Shown: positions 16,960-25,896 of the stretch, piece by piece
Layout of the letters: each line of letters starts with the position of its first letter
How positions within the stretch are numbered: the first letter of the stretch is position 1
DNA from: JADKIH01 sp043747595
GTDB taxonomy: Bacteria; Bacteroidota; Bacteroidia; AKYH767-A; 2013-40CM-41-45
Length of the DNA: 64,000 nt
Assembly (NCBI GenBank): GCA_043747595.1
Contig: JAYTOX010000082.1
Coordinates: forward strand, 1-64,000
Direction of reading: 5' to 3'
Made by a program: the position numbers and the translations under genes
The notes under the pieces: model-generated
The model's database searches: none
Told to the model about the DNA's origin: nothing
Seen by the model: only the letters and a program-made list of their open reading frames with translations

Positions 16960-19426
16960 AGCAACGTTTATCGTGTTTTTATTTTTATCCTTTTGGTCGA
17001 GTGCAACATCGATCAGTGGATTAATTACCGATGAAAAAAAGACTGCTTTAGCTTATGCTGGAGTTTATATTAGCGGAACGAGTATAGGCACAACAGCCAA
17101 TTCTGATGGGCAATATAAATTAGAGTTGACACCCGGAAATTATGAGCTCACCTATAAGATTATAGGATATTCGGCGGTAATAAAAAAGGTGGAAGTAAAA
17201 GAAATTCCTCAGGTTATTAATGTTGAATTGCCGGTTCAATCTTTTAATCTTAAGGAAGTAGTAATTAAAGCAAACGCCGAAGATCCAGCTTATGAAATTA
17301 TTCGCAATGCACAAAAGAAAAGAACGTACTATCGTAATAAAGTTGATGTTTACTATTGCGATGCTTATGTTAAATCAACTCAACGCTTGCTAGAACATCC
17401 TGAATCGTTCATGGGTGAAAAAGTTGACGTTGGTGAAATTCTTGACACCGTTACAAAAATGTTTTACTTAAGTGAGTCGGTTTCTCATTTGTTTTATAAA
17501 CATCCTGCAGAGTATAAAGAAGAAATGGTGAGTTCTAAAGTAAGCGGTTCGCCGAAAACATTTAGTTTTAATCAATCGACCGATGTGTTGATTAATTTGT
17601 ATGAGAATTTAGTTACTATCGCAGATATAGCTCCTCGAGGAATTATCTCGCCAATAAGCAGTAATGCACTGTTCACCTACAAATATAAACTGGAGGGTAC
17701 ATTTTTAGAAAATGGAAGACTCATTCACCAAATTTCTGTAACTCCAAAACGATTGTACGATCCGGCATTTACCGGTACAATTTATATTGCAGATGATACA
17801 TGGTATATTCATAGCGCCGATTTAATAATTACAAAGAATCAGCAAATGGAATTTATAGATACATTTCGTTTAAAAGAAACGTTTATCGTACTTGATAATG
17901 ACAACGTACTTCCATTTAATCATCAGCTCAGTTATAATTTTAATGTATTAGGATTTAAAGGCGATGGAATAGTAATTGGAGTTTTTAATAATTATGATCT
18001 TGGAAATTCTATTGTTAATTTACCCGGACGAAAAATGAAAATGAAGAGGGGAGAAGTGATGAAAGTAAATATCGATGCAAATATTCAGGACTCTGCTTAT
18101 TGGGACAAAGTTCGGCCAATGCCATTGACTGTTGATGAAGATCTTGATTATCGAAGACGCGACAGTGCACAAAAGATACATGAGTCGCAGCCATATCTCG
18201 ATTCAATCGATCATAAATACAATAAATTTCATGCAGGATCACTTATAAATGGATATAGTTGGAGCAACAGTTTTAAAGGACGCGAGTATTTTATTGGTTC
18301 GCCACTTTTGAATATTAATTTCAACACGGTGGAAGGATGGAATACACATATTGCCGTTTCATATAATAAATCGTACAAAAGTGATATCGAAAAGCATTTT
18401 AAATTGGGCGGAGAAATTCGTTATGGGGCATCAAATAAACATTGGGATGGTCTTATCAGTACAGCTTACCGATATAATCCCAAAAATCTTTCAGCAGTTT
18501 CGATGGAAGTCGGAAGTAATGTTTACCAGTTCAATCGTGGTGAACCAATCAATGTGTTAACTAATTTTTTGTATAGCGTTTATGCAGAAAAGAATTATAT
18601 GAAATTATATGAAAAGCGATTTGCGTCATTCATTTACAGAAGCGAACTCTTTAATGGTTTCGAATGGCGATGGAATTTAGAATATGCACAAAGGAATAGT
18701 TTGAGTAACACATCAAATTTTAAATTGAGAAACATTGGAGGGCGAGAATATACTAGCAACTATACAACTTCATTGGAAGATCCGTTTTTAAATTTCCCGA
18801 CAAACAATAGTTTTACAATCGACTTGCAAACTAAAATTAGGTTTGGACTTAAGTATATCAGTCGACCGGAAGCGAAATATAATTTAACTTCAAAATATCC
18901 GACTATAAGAGTAGAATTAAAAAAGGCGTTGAAAACATTAGGAGGAGATGCAGATTACAATTTTATTAAAGTTGGTGTTGAAGATGAAATGAAAGTAGGA
19001 TTGCTGGGTCGTTTGAAATATAGTATATCTGGCAGTCGTTTTTCGGGTGTAAAAAATATTTATTTCGCAGATTTTTTACACTTCAATGGAAACAAAACCT
19101 TCATCTCTTCCTTTCAGATGAATGATTTCAGGAATCTTCCATACTACGATTATAGTACGAAAGATTATGCTTTGGAAGGTCATGTGGAGCAAAATTTTGG
19201 TGGTTTTCTGTTAAATAAAATACCACTGATTAGAAAACTTAAATTGAAAGAAGTGGTAGGAGTACATTATTTGAAGACGCCGGTTCTTAAAAACTATTAT
19301 GAGCTAAGCATAGGCGTTGAAAAGCTAAATTCCTTCCGAGTAGAAGCATTTACGTCTATTGTAGATGGAAAGAGAGCAACAATTGGATTTATGTTTGGCA
19401 TCACCAAACGATTCCTTAACTTTTAG
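16940..19426 (+). CDS. DUF5686 outer-membrane protein with carboxypeptidase-like regulatory domain
   Basis: 828 residues from the ATG at 16940, chosen because MKFIASKATFIVFLFLSF gives a clean signal peptide; the longer frame adds only eight residues. Residues about 25-110 form a CarboxypepD_reg-like beta sandwich (SGLITDEKKTALAYAGVYI, TANSDGQYKLEL, IGYSAVIKKVEV). The remainder is the DUF5686 region with alternating aromatic beta strands ending in an aromatic residue (ITKRFLNF), consistent with an outer-membrane barrel. The function is unknown. It ends the operon that starts at DUF4199. Confidence 0.88.
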   Translation: MKFIASKATFIVFLFLSFWSSATSISGLITDEKKTALAYAGVYISGTSIGTTANSDGQYKLELTPGNYELTYKIIGYSAVIKKVEVKEIPQVINVELPVQSFNLKEVVIKANAEDPAYEIIRNAQKKRTYYRNKVDVYYCDAYVKSTQRLLEHPESFMGEKVDVGEILDTVTKMFYLSESVSHLFYKHPAEYKEEMVSSKVSGSPKTFSFNQSTDVLINLYENLVTIADIAPRGIISPISSNALFTYKYKLEGTFLENGRLIHQISVTPKRLYDPAFTGTIYIADDTWYIHSADLIITKNQQMEFIDTFRLKETFIVLDNDNVLPFNHQLSYNFNVLGFKGDGIVIGVFNNYDLGNSIVNLPGRKMKMKRGEVMKVNIDANIQDSAYWDKVRPMPLTVDEDLDYRRRDSAQKIHESQPYLDSIDHKYNKFHAGSLINGYSWSNSFKGREYFIGSPLLNINFNTVEGWNTHIAVSYNKSYKSDIEKHFKLGGEIRYGASNKHWDGLISTAYRYNPKNLSAVSMEVGSNVYQFNRGEPINVLTNFLYSVYAEKNYMKLYEKRFASFIYRSELFNGFEWRWNLEYAQRNSLSNTSNFKLRNIGGREYTSNYTTSLEDPFLNFPTNNSFTIDLQTKIRFGLKYISRPEAKYNLTSKYPTIRVELKKALKTLGGDADYNFIKVGVEDEMKVGLLGRLKYSISGSRFSGVKNIYFADFLHFNGNKTFISSFQMNDFRNLPYYDYSTKDYALEGHVEQNFGGFLLNKIPLIRKLKLKEVVGVHYLKTPVLKNYYELSIGVEKLNSFRVEAFTSIVDGKRATIGFMFGITKRFLNF

Positions 19427-19480
19427 CATAAAAAGAAGGCAAATAATGAAAAAACTGCTTCGTACTTCATAAAGTAAATT

Positions 19481-19488
19481 TATATTTG
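19481..19488 (+). promoter_or_regulatory. -7 promoter box before the YkgJ-type gene
   Basis: TATATTTG matches TAnnTTTG exactly, 45 nt before the ATG at 19534. No good -33 TTG is visible at the normal distance. Confidence 0.45.
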
Positions 19489-19533
19489 TAGGTAATATTA
19501 ATAGTTCAACTAAAGGATCACTTTAAAAAAGAA

Positions 19534-20244
19534 ATGGCTAAAACTAAAAAAAGAGTTGTAAAGAAAGCAGTTGGTAAAAAATCTGTGGCGAAAAAATCCG
19601 TTGTGAAAAAGGCAGTTGGTAAAAAAGCAATTGCTAGAAAAAAAGTTGCAAAAAAAGCAGTAGCACAAAAAAACGCTGTTAAAAAAGTGGTAGAAGATTT
19701 CAAGGCGGCGAAAATTAAAAAGCCGATTGAATACATGAAGAAAAGTTTTCGGAAGAATAAAAAAGTTTATAGGAAATTTTTGCGTGGTCTGGAAAAAAGA
19801 AATATTCGTGGATTAGACGGGTTGACAATAGCTCTCAATAAAAAAGCATTCAAAAGAATCGATTGTCTTTCTTGTGCTAACTGTTGTAAAACGATGTCGC
19901 CAACATATTCTAAAGTTGATGTGAAAAGAATTTCTAAGCACTTAGGAATGAGTTTTCAGCAGTATTACGATAAATATTTAGAGAAAGATAAGACAGGAGA
20001 TTATATGAATAAAAGTGTGCCGTGTCAGTTTTTAAAGAAAGACAATAAATGTTCGATCTATTCTGTACGACCTCGTGATTGCAGTGGATTCCCACACACA
20101 CAAAATAAAAACTTTAAATTATTCATTCCCGATACTCATTCGCAAAACATCGAATATTGCCCTATCACAATGAATATAGTGGAGAACATGTATGATCTTA
20201 TTGTAACAAAAGAGAAAAAGAATTTGAGTGCAAAAGATGCATAA
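19534..20244 (+). CDS. YkgJ-type cysteine-cluster protein with histone-H1-like lysine-rich N-terminus
   Basis: 236 residues. Residues about 3-50 are a low-complexity Lys/Ala/Val tail of repeated KKAVGKKSVAKKS-like units, like the basic tails of bacterial histone-H1-like proteins. A basic linker follows to about residue 105. The C-terminal part is a YkgJ (CxxCxxCC) zinc or iron-binding domain: CLSCANCCKT near 111-120, then CQFLKKDNKCSIYSVRPRDC and a final Cys in EYCPITMN. YkgJ proteins have no settled function. The basic tail suggests nucleic-acid binding. I see a fusion, not a frameshift: the whole frame is open. Confidence 0.8.
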   Translation: MAKTKKRVVKKAVGKKSVAKKSVVKKAVGKKAIARKKVAKKAVAQKNAVKKVVEDFKAAKIKKPIEYMKKSFRKNKKVYRKFLRGLEKRNIRGLDGLTIALNKKAFKRIDCLSCANCCKTMSPTYSKVDVKRISKHLGMSFQQYYDKYLEKDKTGDYMNKSVPCQFLKKDNKCSIYSVRPRDCSGFPHTQNKNFKLFIPDTHSQNIEYCPITMNIVENMYDLIVTKEKKNLSAKDA

Positions 20245-20295
20245 GCGTAGTAATAGTAGGAAGAACTGATTATTAAAATAAGTAATTTATACACT

Positions 20296-20715
20296 ATGAA
20301 AAAAACACTTGTTTCTGTTTCATTATTCTTAATAACTATTGCCGCTTATTCGCAAGATCAAGGTGAAACCAATAAGGTGAAAGCCGGTTTTGGCGTAACA
20401 GTGGTACAAGAGCAGGCTGAGTTTCCCGGTGGGCCTGATAGTTTGATTTCTTTTCTGAATAATAATTTAGTTTATCCGGAAAAAGCAAAGACAGATAAAG
20501 TAGCTGGCAAAGTGTATGTAAGTTTTGCGATTTCAGATACCGGTTCAATTCTGAAGCCGCGAGTGATAAGCGGAGTGAGTCCGGAGTTGGATAACGAAGC
20601 TCTGAGAGTAGTAAACTTGATGCCGAAATGGAAGCCAGGAACGGCATCCGGCCATCCGGTAAAAGTTCAATATGTCTTGCCTATTGAATTTATTATTCCG
20701 GCAAATAAGCAGTAG
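20296..20715 (+). CDS. Secreted protein with TonB C-terminal domain
   Basis: 139 residues. A signal peptide (1-19, ending AAYS) precedes a single TonB-C domain: EFPGGPDSLISFLNNNLVYPEKAK, GKVYVSFAISDTGSI, DNEALRVVNLMPKWKPGTASG and VQYVLPIEF, in the usual order. It lacks the N-terminal membrane anchor and proline-rich spacer of a full TonB, so it is probably a periplasmic TonB-C protein and not an energy transducer. It ends 37 nt before a strong bidirectional terminator. Confidence 0.9.
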   Translation: MKKTLVSVSLFLITIAAYSQDQGETNKVKAGFGVTVVQEQAEFPGGPDSLISFLNNNLVYPEKAKTDKVAGKVYVSFAISDTGSILKPRVISGVSPELDNEALRVVNLMPKWKPGTASGHPVKVQYVLPIEFIIPANKQ

Positions 20716-20753
20716 TCATTACTGTTTAGTATTTCTATTTCAGTTCGAAGCAT

Positions 20754-20785
20754 AAAAAAAGGTCACCTTTCCGGGTGACCTTTTT
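20754..20785. terminator. Bidirectional intrinsic terminator
   Basis: AAAAAAA, then GGTCACC (20761-20767), loop TTTCCG, GGTGACC (20774-20780), then TTTTT. The stem carries an A-run on one side and a T-run on the other, so it can end transcription of the TonB-C gene (plus) and of the M43 protease gene (minus), which converge here. Confidence 0.9.
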
Positions 20786-20803
20786 CTGTTATTGAAAATT
20801 CAA

Positions 20804-23020
20804 TTATTTATCTAAGATTAATTTTTTAACTAAACGCTCAGAAGAAGAATTTAATTCGACAAAGTAAATACCTTTTGTAAGATTAGCTAAATCGAAGCTG
20901 AATTTGTTATCGCCTTGAGTAACACCTATTTCGTTGGTAAGAACTGTTTTTCCAACCATGTCGAAGATTCGAACATTAATCGTTTCACTTACCGGCGAAT
21001 TGAAAGCAACATTTACTTCACCTTGAGAAGGGTTAGGGTAAAGGTTGAAATCATTTACCATTGGAGTGGCAACTAAGTCAGAAATATCATCTGCAGAACG
21101 GAAACTTGTACCTCCTACATTCACACGAAGATTGTAACATACTGTTGTACTGTAAGCACCTGCATATCCATAAACACGGATATAATAAGTAGCAGCAGTT
21201 GTAGTATTACGAATGATTGTTTCAGAAAGTGTTCCTCCATTTTGAGAAATTCCCAATTGCGACATACTTGAGTTATACAAACGGATATCATAATCGCCCG
21301 GTAAATTACTTAACACAATTTTGATTTTTGTATTGGGTGAAGTCGTTGTAAACTTAAAGTAATCGTTATCGGTACTAGATCCAATCATTCCAGTGATATC
21401 AGTATTCGTTGGTATTACCGCTGCAGCAGAACTAGAAGCGTTCGGCTCATACACATCAGAACAGCCAGTTGTTGGTGTTAATGTAGTGAATGTAGCTGTT
21501 GCAGAATAATTGCTAGAACCAGTTGAACAGATTGTTTGAACTTGGAATACATAGCTTGAAGTAGAAGCTAAGCCGGTTAACGAAAGCGAATTTGTTGCGC
21601 TTGAAACCGTAGTGAAAGAAGATCCACCACTTAACATATATTGAACATTATAACTAGTAGCACCCGAAACTGCAGACCATGATAATGTAGCACTTGTTGT
21701 AGTAATACTTCCTGCAGTAAGACCTGAAGTTGTTCCGCAAGTTGGAATAGCAGTAGTGCTGAATGTTAGCGTAGATGAGTTTCCACTTGGACCTACATTA
21801 CAAATAGCTTGTACGTTCCAGTCATACGATGTACTTGCTGTTAATCCTGTAAGTGAGTATGAAGCTGAAGTAGTGCTAACAGTAGTAAAAGTAGAAGCAG
21901 AGCTCAGTTTATACGATACTGTGTAGCTAGTAGCTCCTGATACTGCTGCCCAAGAAAGTGTTGCAGACGAAGAAGTGATAGCGCTTGTTGCATTTCCTGC
22001 CGGAGTTCCACATGCAGTGCTTGGAGCTTGGCAACCCAGTGATGAAAGTAAAGACACTCTAGAGCCGCCGGTACCAAACAATGCATTCATACGAGCGCTT
22101 TGGTTTGCAGTAAACATATTCATTGCATTGTCGTCGGTGTAATCCATATAATTCATGAACATAACACCGGGAGAGCTTGCAGAGCAACCATCAGTTTTAG
22201 GGAAGGTTGGAGCGCCATAGTTTTCTCCAGCTTGATTAGGTGTATCAGCACAATTATCCGATCCAGTACAAGCAGTACCATCATCACCCCAAATGTGATA
22301 TAAGTTTAACCAGTGACCCACTTCGTGAGTGGCAGTACGTCCCAAATGGTAAGGAGTAGCAGTTCCCGGACGTGCCATACTTCCAATTGAAGAATAAAGT
22401 AAAACAACACCGTCGGTTGCAGCAGATCCTCCAGGAAATTGAGCATAACCCAAAACGCCACCGCTAAGATTACAAGACCAAATGTTCAAGTAGCTAGAAG
22501 AAGACCATGCATCCATTCCGCCATTGGCAGTATGCTTTACATTGTCGTTTGTTGAAAATGAAGTTGATGTTGTTGAACGGCGCTCGATTCCTGTTGAAGC
22601 GGCTCCCGCAGGAGTTCTTTGTGCCATACAAAACTGAACGTTTGTATTAGCAGCAATTCCTTGCCAAACGGAAGGTGTATTAGATGCATCTGTGTTCATT
22701 CGAGCATAGTCAAGATTCAATTGATCTAACTGAGCTTGGCATTGTGCATCAGAAATATTTTGTGCTGTTGTGTTGTACACTACGTGAAAAACTACCGGAA
22801 TAGTAATAACAGTATTTTGAACGTTTTGGTTTTTGTGTGCAAGTAAAAAAGCATTTGTCATACTTTCTATTTGCTGCATTCTAGCAGCAAGACCCGGATC
22901 TTCTTTTTCAAGTCGAGCTAAATTATCCATTGAGCCGCAGATACGATGTTGTGGGACACCGGCATTCACCAGCACAGAAAAGAGTAATCCTGCGCAAATG
23001 GCAAGTAGGTTTTTCTTCAT
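20804..23020 (-). CDS. Secreted M43 (pappalysin/cytophagalysin-type) zinc metalloprotease, T9SS cargo
   Basis: 738 residues. A signal peptide (1-20) precedes a short pro-region. The catalytic domain carries the zinc motif HEVGHWLNLYH at 232-242, with Asn where most relatives have Gly, and a Met-turn region VMFMNYMDYTDD near 286-297. Two fibronectin-III-like repeats (about 335-515) share LTGL.ASTSY/S and SGATSYxVxY blocks. A PPC-like domain (about 520-630) precedes a type A T9SS sorting domain (NLYPNPSQGEVNVAF, then KGIYFVELNSS...KLILDK). It is predicted to be released or surface-anchored. Confidence 0.93.
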   Translation of the reverse strand: MKKNLLAICAGLLFSVLVNAGVPQHRICGSMDNLARLEKEDPGLAARMQQIESMTNAFLLAHKNQNVQNTVITIPVVFHVVYNTTAQNISDAQCQAQLDQLNLDYARMNTDASNTPSVWQGIAANTNVQFCMAQRTPAGAASTGIERRSTTSTSFSTNDNVKHTANGGMDAWSSSSYLNIWSCNLSGGVLGYAQFPGGSAATDGVVLLYSSIGSMARPGTATPYHLGRTATHEVGHWLNLYHIWGDDGTACTGSDNCADTPNQAGENYGAPTFPKTDGCSASSPGVMFMNYMDYTDDNAMNMFTANQSARMNALFGTGGSRVSLLSSLGCQAPSTACGTPAGNATSAITSSSATLSWAAVSGATSYTVSYKLSSASTFTTVSTTSASYSLTGLTASTSYDWNVQAICNVGPSGNSSTLTFSTTAIPTCGTTSGLTAGSITTTSATLSWSAVSGATSYNVQYMLSGGSSFTTVSSATNSLSLTGLASTSSYVFQVQTICSTGSSNYSATATFTTLTPTTGCSDVYEPNASSSAAAVIPTNTDITGMIGSSTDNDYFKFTTTSPNTKIKIVLSNLPGDYDIRLYNSSMSQLGISQNGGTLSETIIRNTTTAATYYIRVYGYAGAYSTTVCYNLRVNVGGTSFRSADDISDLVATPMVNDFNLYPNPSQGEVNVAFNSPVSETINVRIFDMVGKTVLTNEIGVTQGDNKFSFDLANLTKGIYFVELNSSSERLVKKLILDK

Positions 23021-23128
23021 CTTATGATTGATTTTTGTTTAGGTTTTAGACGTTTTAAATCAAGGTCAATTTTAGTCGAAAATAATGTACGAAGTATGAA
23101 GAATTGCTCAATTTATTACAGTTTCACC

Positions 23129-23830
23129 TCATTTATCCTTAAAAACAAATTTATATCCGACGCCTCTGATCGAAAAGAAATACTGAGGGTCTTTGGGTTC
23201 TATTTCAAAATATTTTCTGAAAGCCAAAATGAAATTGTCGACAGTGCGGGTAGAAGGGTAGATGTCGTATCCCCATACCGTTTCAAGAATTTGTTCTCTG
23301 CTTACTACTTCATTTCTCCGTTCAATTAGTAGTTTTAAGAGGGCAATTTCTTTTTTCGTGAGTCGAATAATTTTTTTGTCTTTTCCGATAATTTCAAAAG
23401 TGAGAAAATTAACTTCGTTGCCATCGAATCGAAAAATATCGTTCATCTCTTTTTTCTCATCTTGCGTAAGGCTTCGTTTAATCAAAACAGTTACACGCAG
23501 CAGGAACTCTTCCAGATTAAATGGCTTTGTCATATAATCGTCAGCTCCTCTTTTTAATCCCATGATTTTATCTTCGCTGGTATTTTTTGCCGACAAAAAT
23601 AAAATAGGGACAGCAGAATTATGTAGTCGGATAGCTTCGCAGGCGCTGAATCCGTCGAGTTCCGGAAGCATAACATCGAGAATAACTAAATTGAAACGTT
23701 CTTGTTTGAATACTTTCACAGCTTCGATGCCATTTCCAACCGCTACTACTTTGTAGCCTTCCAATTCAAGATTTAATTTGATTGCTTCTTGGAGATGTTC
23801 TTCATCTTCCACTAGTAACACTCGGATCAT
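23129..23830 (-). CDS. OmpR/PhoB-type response regulator
   Basis: 233 residues. The receiver domain (1-118) has acidic DEE, the phospho-acceptor Asp in LVILDVMLPELDGF near 52, the switch Ser in LFLSAKN and Lys in TKPFNLEEF. A winged-helix DNA-binding domain (about 135-230) follows, with TKKEIALLKLL and TRTVDNFILAFRKYFE. No sensor kinase gene is adjacent, so it is an orphan in this window. It could be phosphorylated by a distant kinase. Confidence 0.93.
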   Translation of the reverse strand: MIRVLLVEDEEHLQEAIKLNLELEGYKVVAVGNGIEAVKVFKQERFNLVILDVMLPELDGFSACEAIRLHNSAVPILFLSAKNTSEDKIMGLKRGADDYMTKPFNLEEFLLRVTVLIKRSLTQDEKKEMNDIFRFDGNEVNFLTFEIIGKDKKIIRLTKKEIALLKLLIERRNEVVSREQILETVWGYDIYPSTRTVDNFILAFRKYFEIEPKDPQYFFSIRGVGYKFVFKDK

Positions 23831-23934
23831 AGAGTAGGGCTATTAATAAGTGACAATATTACTTGAAATTTACTAAATATCCCGATTGTTTCAGTATTCT
23901 AGGTGAATAATTGATGAATCGTTTTTGGAGAGTT
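23831..23934. other. Upstream region of the response regulator gene
   Basis: AT-rich and non-coding. On the minus strand a TAATATTG box (one mismatch to TAnnTTTG) lies about 28 nt before the ATG. It runs directly into the heptamer array. Confidence 0.3.
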
Positions 23935-24144
23935 GTAATTCGAGAATAGTAATTCGTAAGCAGACCCTGACCCTTGACCCTTGACCTTTCTTACTTCAAT
24001 CAGTGAGTAGTGAATCGTAATTCGTAAGCAGACTCTGAATGACCTATGACACTTTACCTTTTTTTGACTTTTGACTTTTGACCTTTCTTATTTCTTACTT
24101 CTTACTTCTTACTTCTTATTTCTTTCTTCTTACTTCTTATTTCC
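23935..24144. repeat. Heptanucleotide repeat array, 30 units in register
   Basis: Cut into 7-nt units from 23935, the sequence reads as related heptamers without a single phase slip: GTAATTC, GAGAATA, GTAATTC, GTAAGCA, GACCCTG, two ACCCTTG, then a mixed stretch, then TTTTTGA and two CTTTTGA, and finally TACTTCT repeated with TATTTCT and TTCTTCT variants. Families change along the array, so it is a mosaic of at least three heptamer types. It is non-coding and lies between the response regulator and the detached sorting-domain ORF. Resembles the heptamer repeats (STRRs) of cyanobacteria in kind; the function is unknown. Confidence 0.85.
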
Positions 24145-24147
24145 TAC

Positions 24148-24405
24148 TTAATAAACCACCAACGTTCCACTACCAATCATCACTCCTCGCTTAAGGACTC
24201 GGTAGAGGTAAACCCCTTTTTGATAGCTTGTACAATCCACTCTCAACGAACGAAAACTTCCATACAAATTCTTTTGCTCAATTAATTGTCCTGTTGCCGA
24301 ATACAATTCAAATTTCAGTTGATCGGTGGTGGTCAATTGATAATTGATCCAATAGTCAGTAGAAATTCCATTTTCATTCACTAAAGTATCGATTGCGTTT
24401 CTCAT
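24148..24405 (-). pseudogene. Detached T9SS type A sorting domain (in frame after a stop)
   Basis: 85 codons, no signal peptide. The sequence QLKFELYSATGQLIEQKNLY, then YQKGVYLYRVLKRG and SGTLVVY is the core of a type A C-terminal sorting domain but lacks its opening NPxxx strand. It is in the same frame as the upstream gene and starts 3 nt after its TAG, separated by one codon. Either it is the remnant of an older C-terminus cut off when the upstream gene gained its present tail, or it is reached by TAG read-through. As a free cytosolic peptide it has no evident use. Confidence 0.55.
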
Positions 24406-24408
24406 AAT

Positions 24409-25896
24409 CTAATGCATTACTATCAATCGACCAACATCCACTTTCCCTTCTTGCACCATTTTGCACGTGTATGCTCCACTTTTGAGTTTGGAAAGATCGA
24501 TAGTTGCGCTTTGGTTTTCTGCTGACAATGAAATTTGTTGAACGACTTCCCCCAATGAATTAACAATTATTAGCAATGCATTTTTTGAAATTAAATACTT
24601 TATCGTTGCATTGTTACTCGCCGGATTAGGAAAAATAGTAATTGCATTTTTACCGTCAGCCAATTCCGTTACGCCAACGCCTAGACTATCGCAAACACTT
24701 CCTACTTCTGCACCCAAGTAATAATTCGGAAAGTTCGGCATCGTAAATGCATTCAATGCCGGAAGCTGAATGCAATGCTGGCAAAGATCACATGCGATGC
24801 CCAAACTATCGGGATTGTTGATGACATGTAAATATGGAGTGGAATTTCCGGTGCTGATGTAAATTTTACCATCCGGGCCCAAAGCCATAATCCAGAATGC
24901 AGTGATGTTTGAAGTAATAGGATCAGCAAAGCCATCCAAAATGCCGACAACAATTTTGGTTGCATTCATATTGGCCGACCATGTATCTAACTGATAAACT
25001 CGTTCAACCGTTGCGACATATAAGAACCTGCCATTCGGTGAGAAACAAACGCCGGCACCATAGTAGATTGTATCAATAATATTACAATACACTTGATTGC
25101 TCAGGTGCCCAGTACATCGATCAAAGTCGGCTACTTCTAAACCTCGAATTGCTTCAAAATAGGCATACTTGGTACCTTGTGGATTGAAAGCAGACTGACC
25201 AATGTTAAACTCTCTTTGTATTGACAGATTCTGGAAATAGGGGCCAGAAATACCATTGGGTGTGTATAAGAATTCTATCAATTTTTGACTTCTGAATTTT
25301 CTTACTGTTATCCACCAATCTCTACCGTTGGCATGACGACAAGCAAGTATCCTACCTGGTGTCATACTATCAGTGTAAATTATTGCGTTCTTATTTATTA
25401 CACCACCAACACCACCACTTAATGACATATCAATGGTTGTTGAGTACAAGTTCAACGATGCACCAGTACTTAAATAATCATCAATGGTATTATGGAATAA
25501 AATATATTGGTTTGAGTCTGTTAAGGATGGGAATACTAAATTTCCTTGTGGTATAGTTAAGCCATCTTGGTGTTGGCTTGTATAGTAACTTGGATTCATA
25601 TCACTCCCATTTTGCATAGTATCGTCGAGAGAGTTTGCGATGTAGGCGCCATTACTTGTAAATAATAAATTACCGTTTGAATCACAAACTGAGCTGCAAG
25701 TGACATCTATGTCTTGATGTCGTTGAACCATATTTATAATTAAGTTTCCTGACCTGAAATCCAAATTCATTGCACCGAAGTTTGGATAAATGCAACAATT
25801 ATATCCTAAAGGCCATACAGCATCGATTCTTTGAGCGAACGATTGAGATGTGATAAAGAGAAAAATGGTAAATAATGAGGTTTTCAGGTACATCAT
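24409..25896 (-). CDS. Secreted T9SS cargo with propeller-like repeats
   Basis: 495 residues. The signal peptide is about 1-21 (FAQ end). The body has repeated beta blocks (CDSNGNLLFTSNGAYIANS, SNQYILFHNT, FSPNGRFLYVATVERVYQLD, ALGPDGKIYISTGN) of the kind found in beta-propellers. Residues about 420-495 are a type A T9SS sorting domain (ITIFPNPASNNATIKYLIS ... GKVDVGRLIVMH). By my count 40 of 67 C-terminal residues match the end of the neighbouring 1988-residue protein. ATG ATG leaves 25896 or 25893 as the start. No named family is recognised; it is probably cotranscribed with that giant gene. Confidence 0.85.
   Translation of the reverse strand: MMYLKTSLFTIFLFITSQSFAQRIDAVWPLGYNCCIYPNFGAMNLDFRSGNLIINMVQRHQDIDVTCSSVCDSNGNLLFTSNGAYIANSLDDTMQNGSDMNPSYYTSQHQDGLTIPQGNLVFPSLTDSNQYILFHNTIDDYLSTGASLNLYSTTIDMSLSGGVGGVINKNAIIYTDSMTPGRILACRHANGRDWWITVRKFRSQKLIEFLYTPNGISGPYFQNLSIQREFNIGQSAFNPQGTKYAYFEAIRGLEVADFDRCTGHLSNQVYCNIIDTIYYGAGVCFSPNGRFLYVATVERVYQLDTWSANMNATKIVVGILDGFADPITSNITAFWIMALGPDGKIYISTGNSTPYLHVINNPDSLGIACDLCQHCIQLPALNAFTMPNFPNYYLGAEVGSVCDSLGVGVTELADGKNAITIFPNPASNNATIKYLISKNALLIIVNSLGEVVQQISLSAENQSATIDLSKLKSGAYTCKMVQEGKVDVGRLIVMH

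Noticed and set aside
23935..24144. Array considered as CRISPR
   Set aside because: Units are 7 nt with no spacers of constant length and no cas genes nearby.
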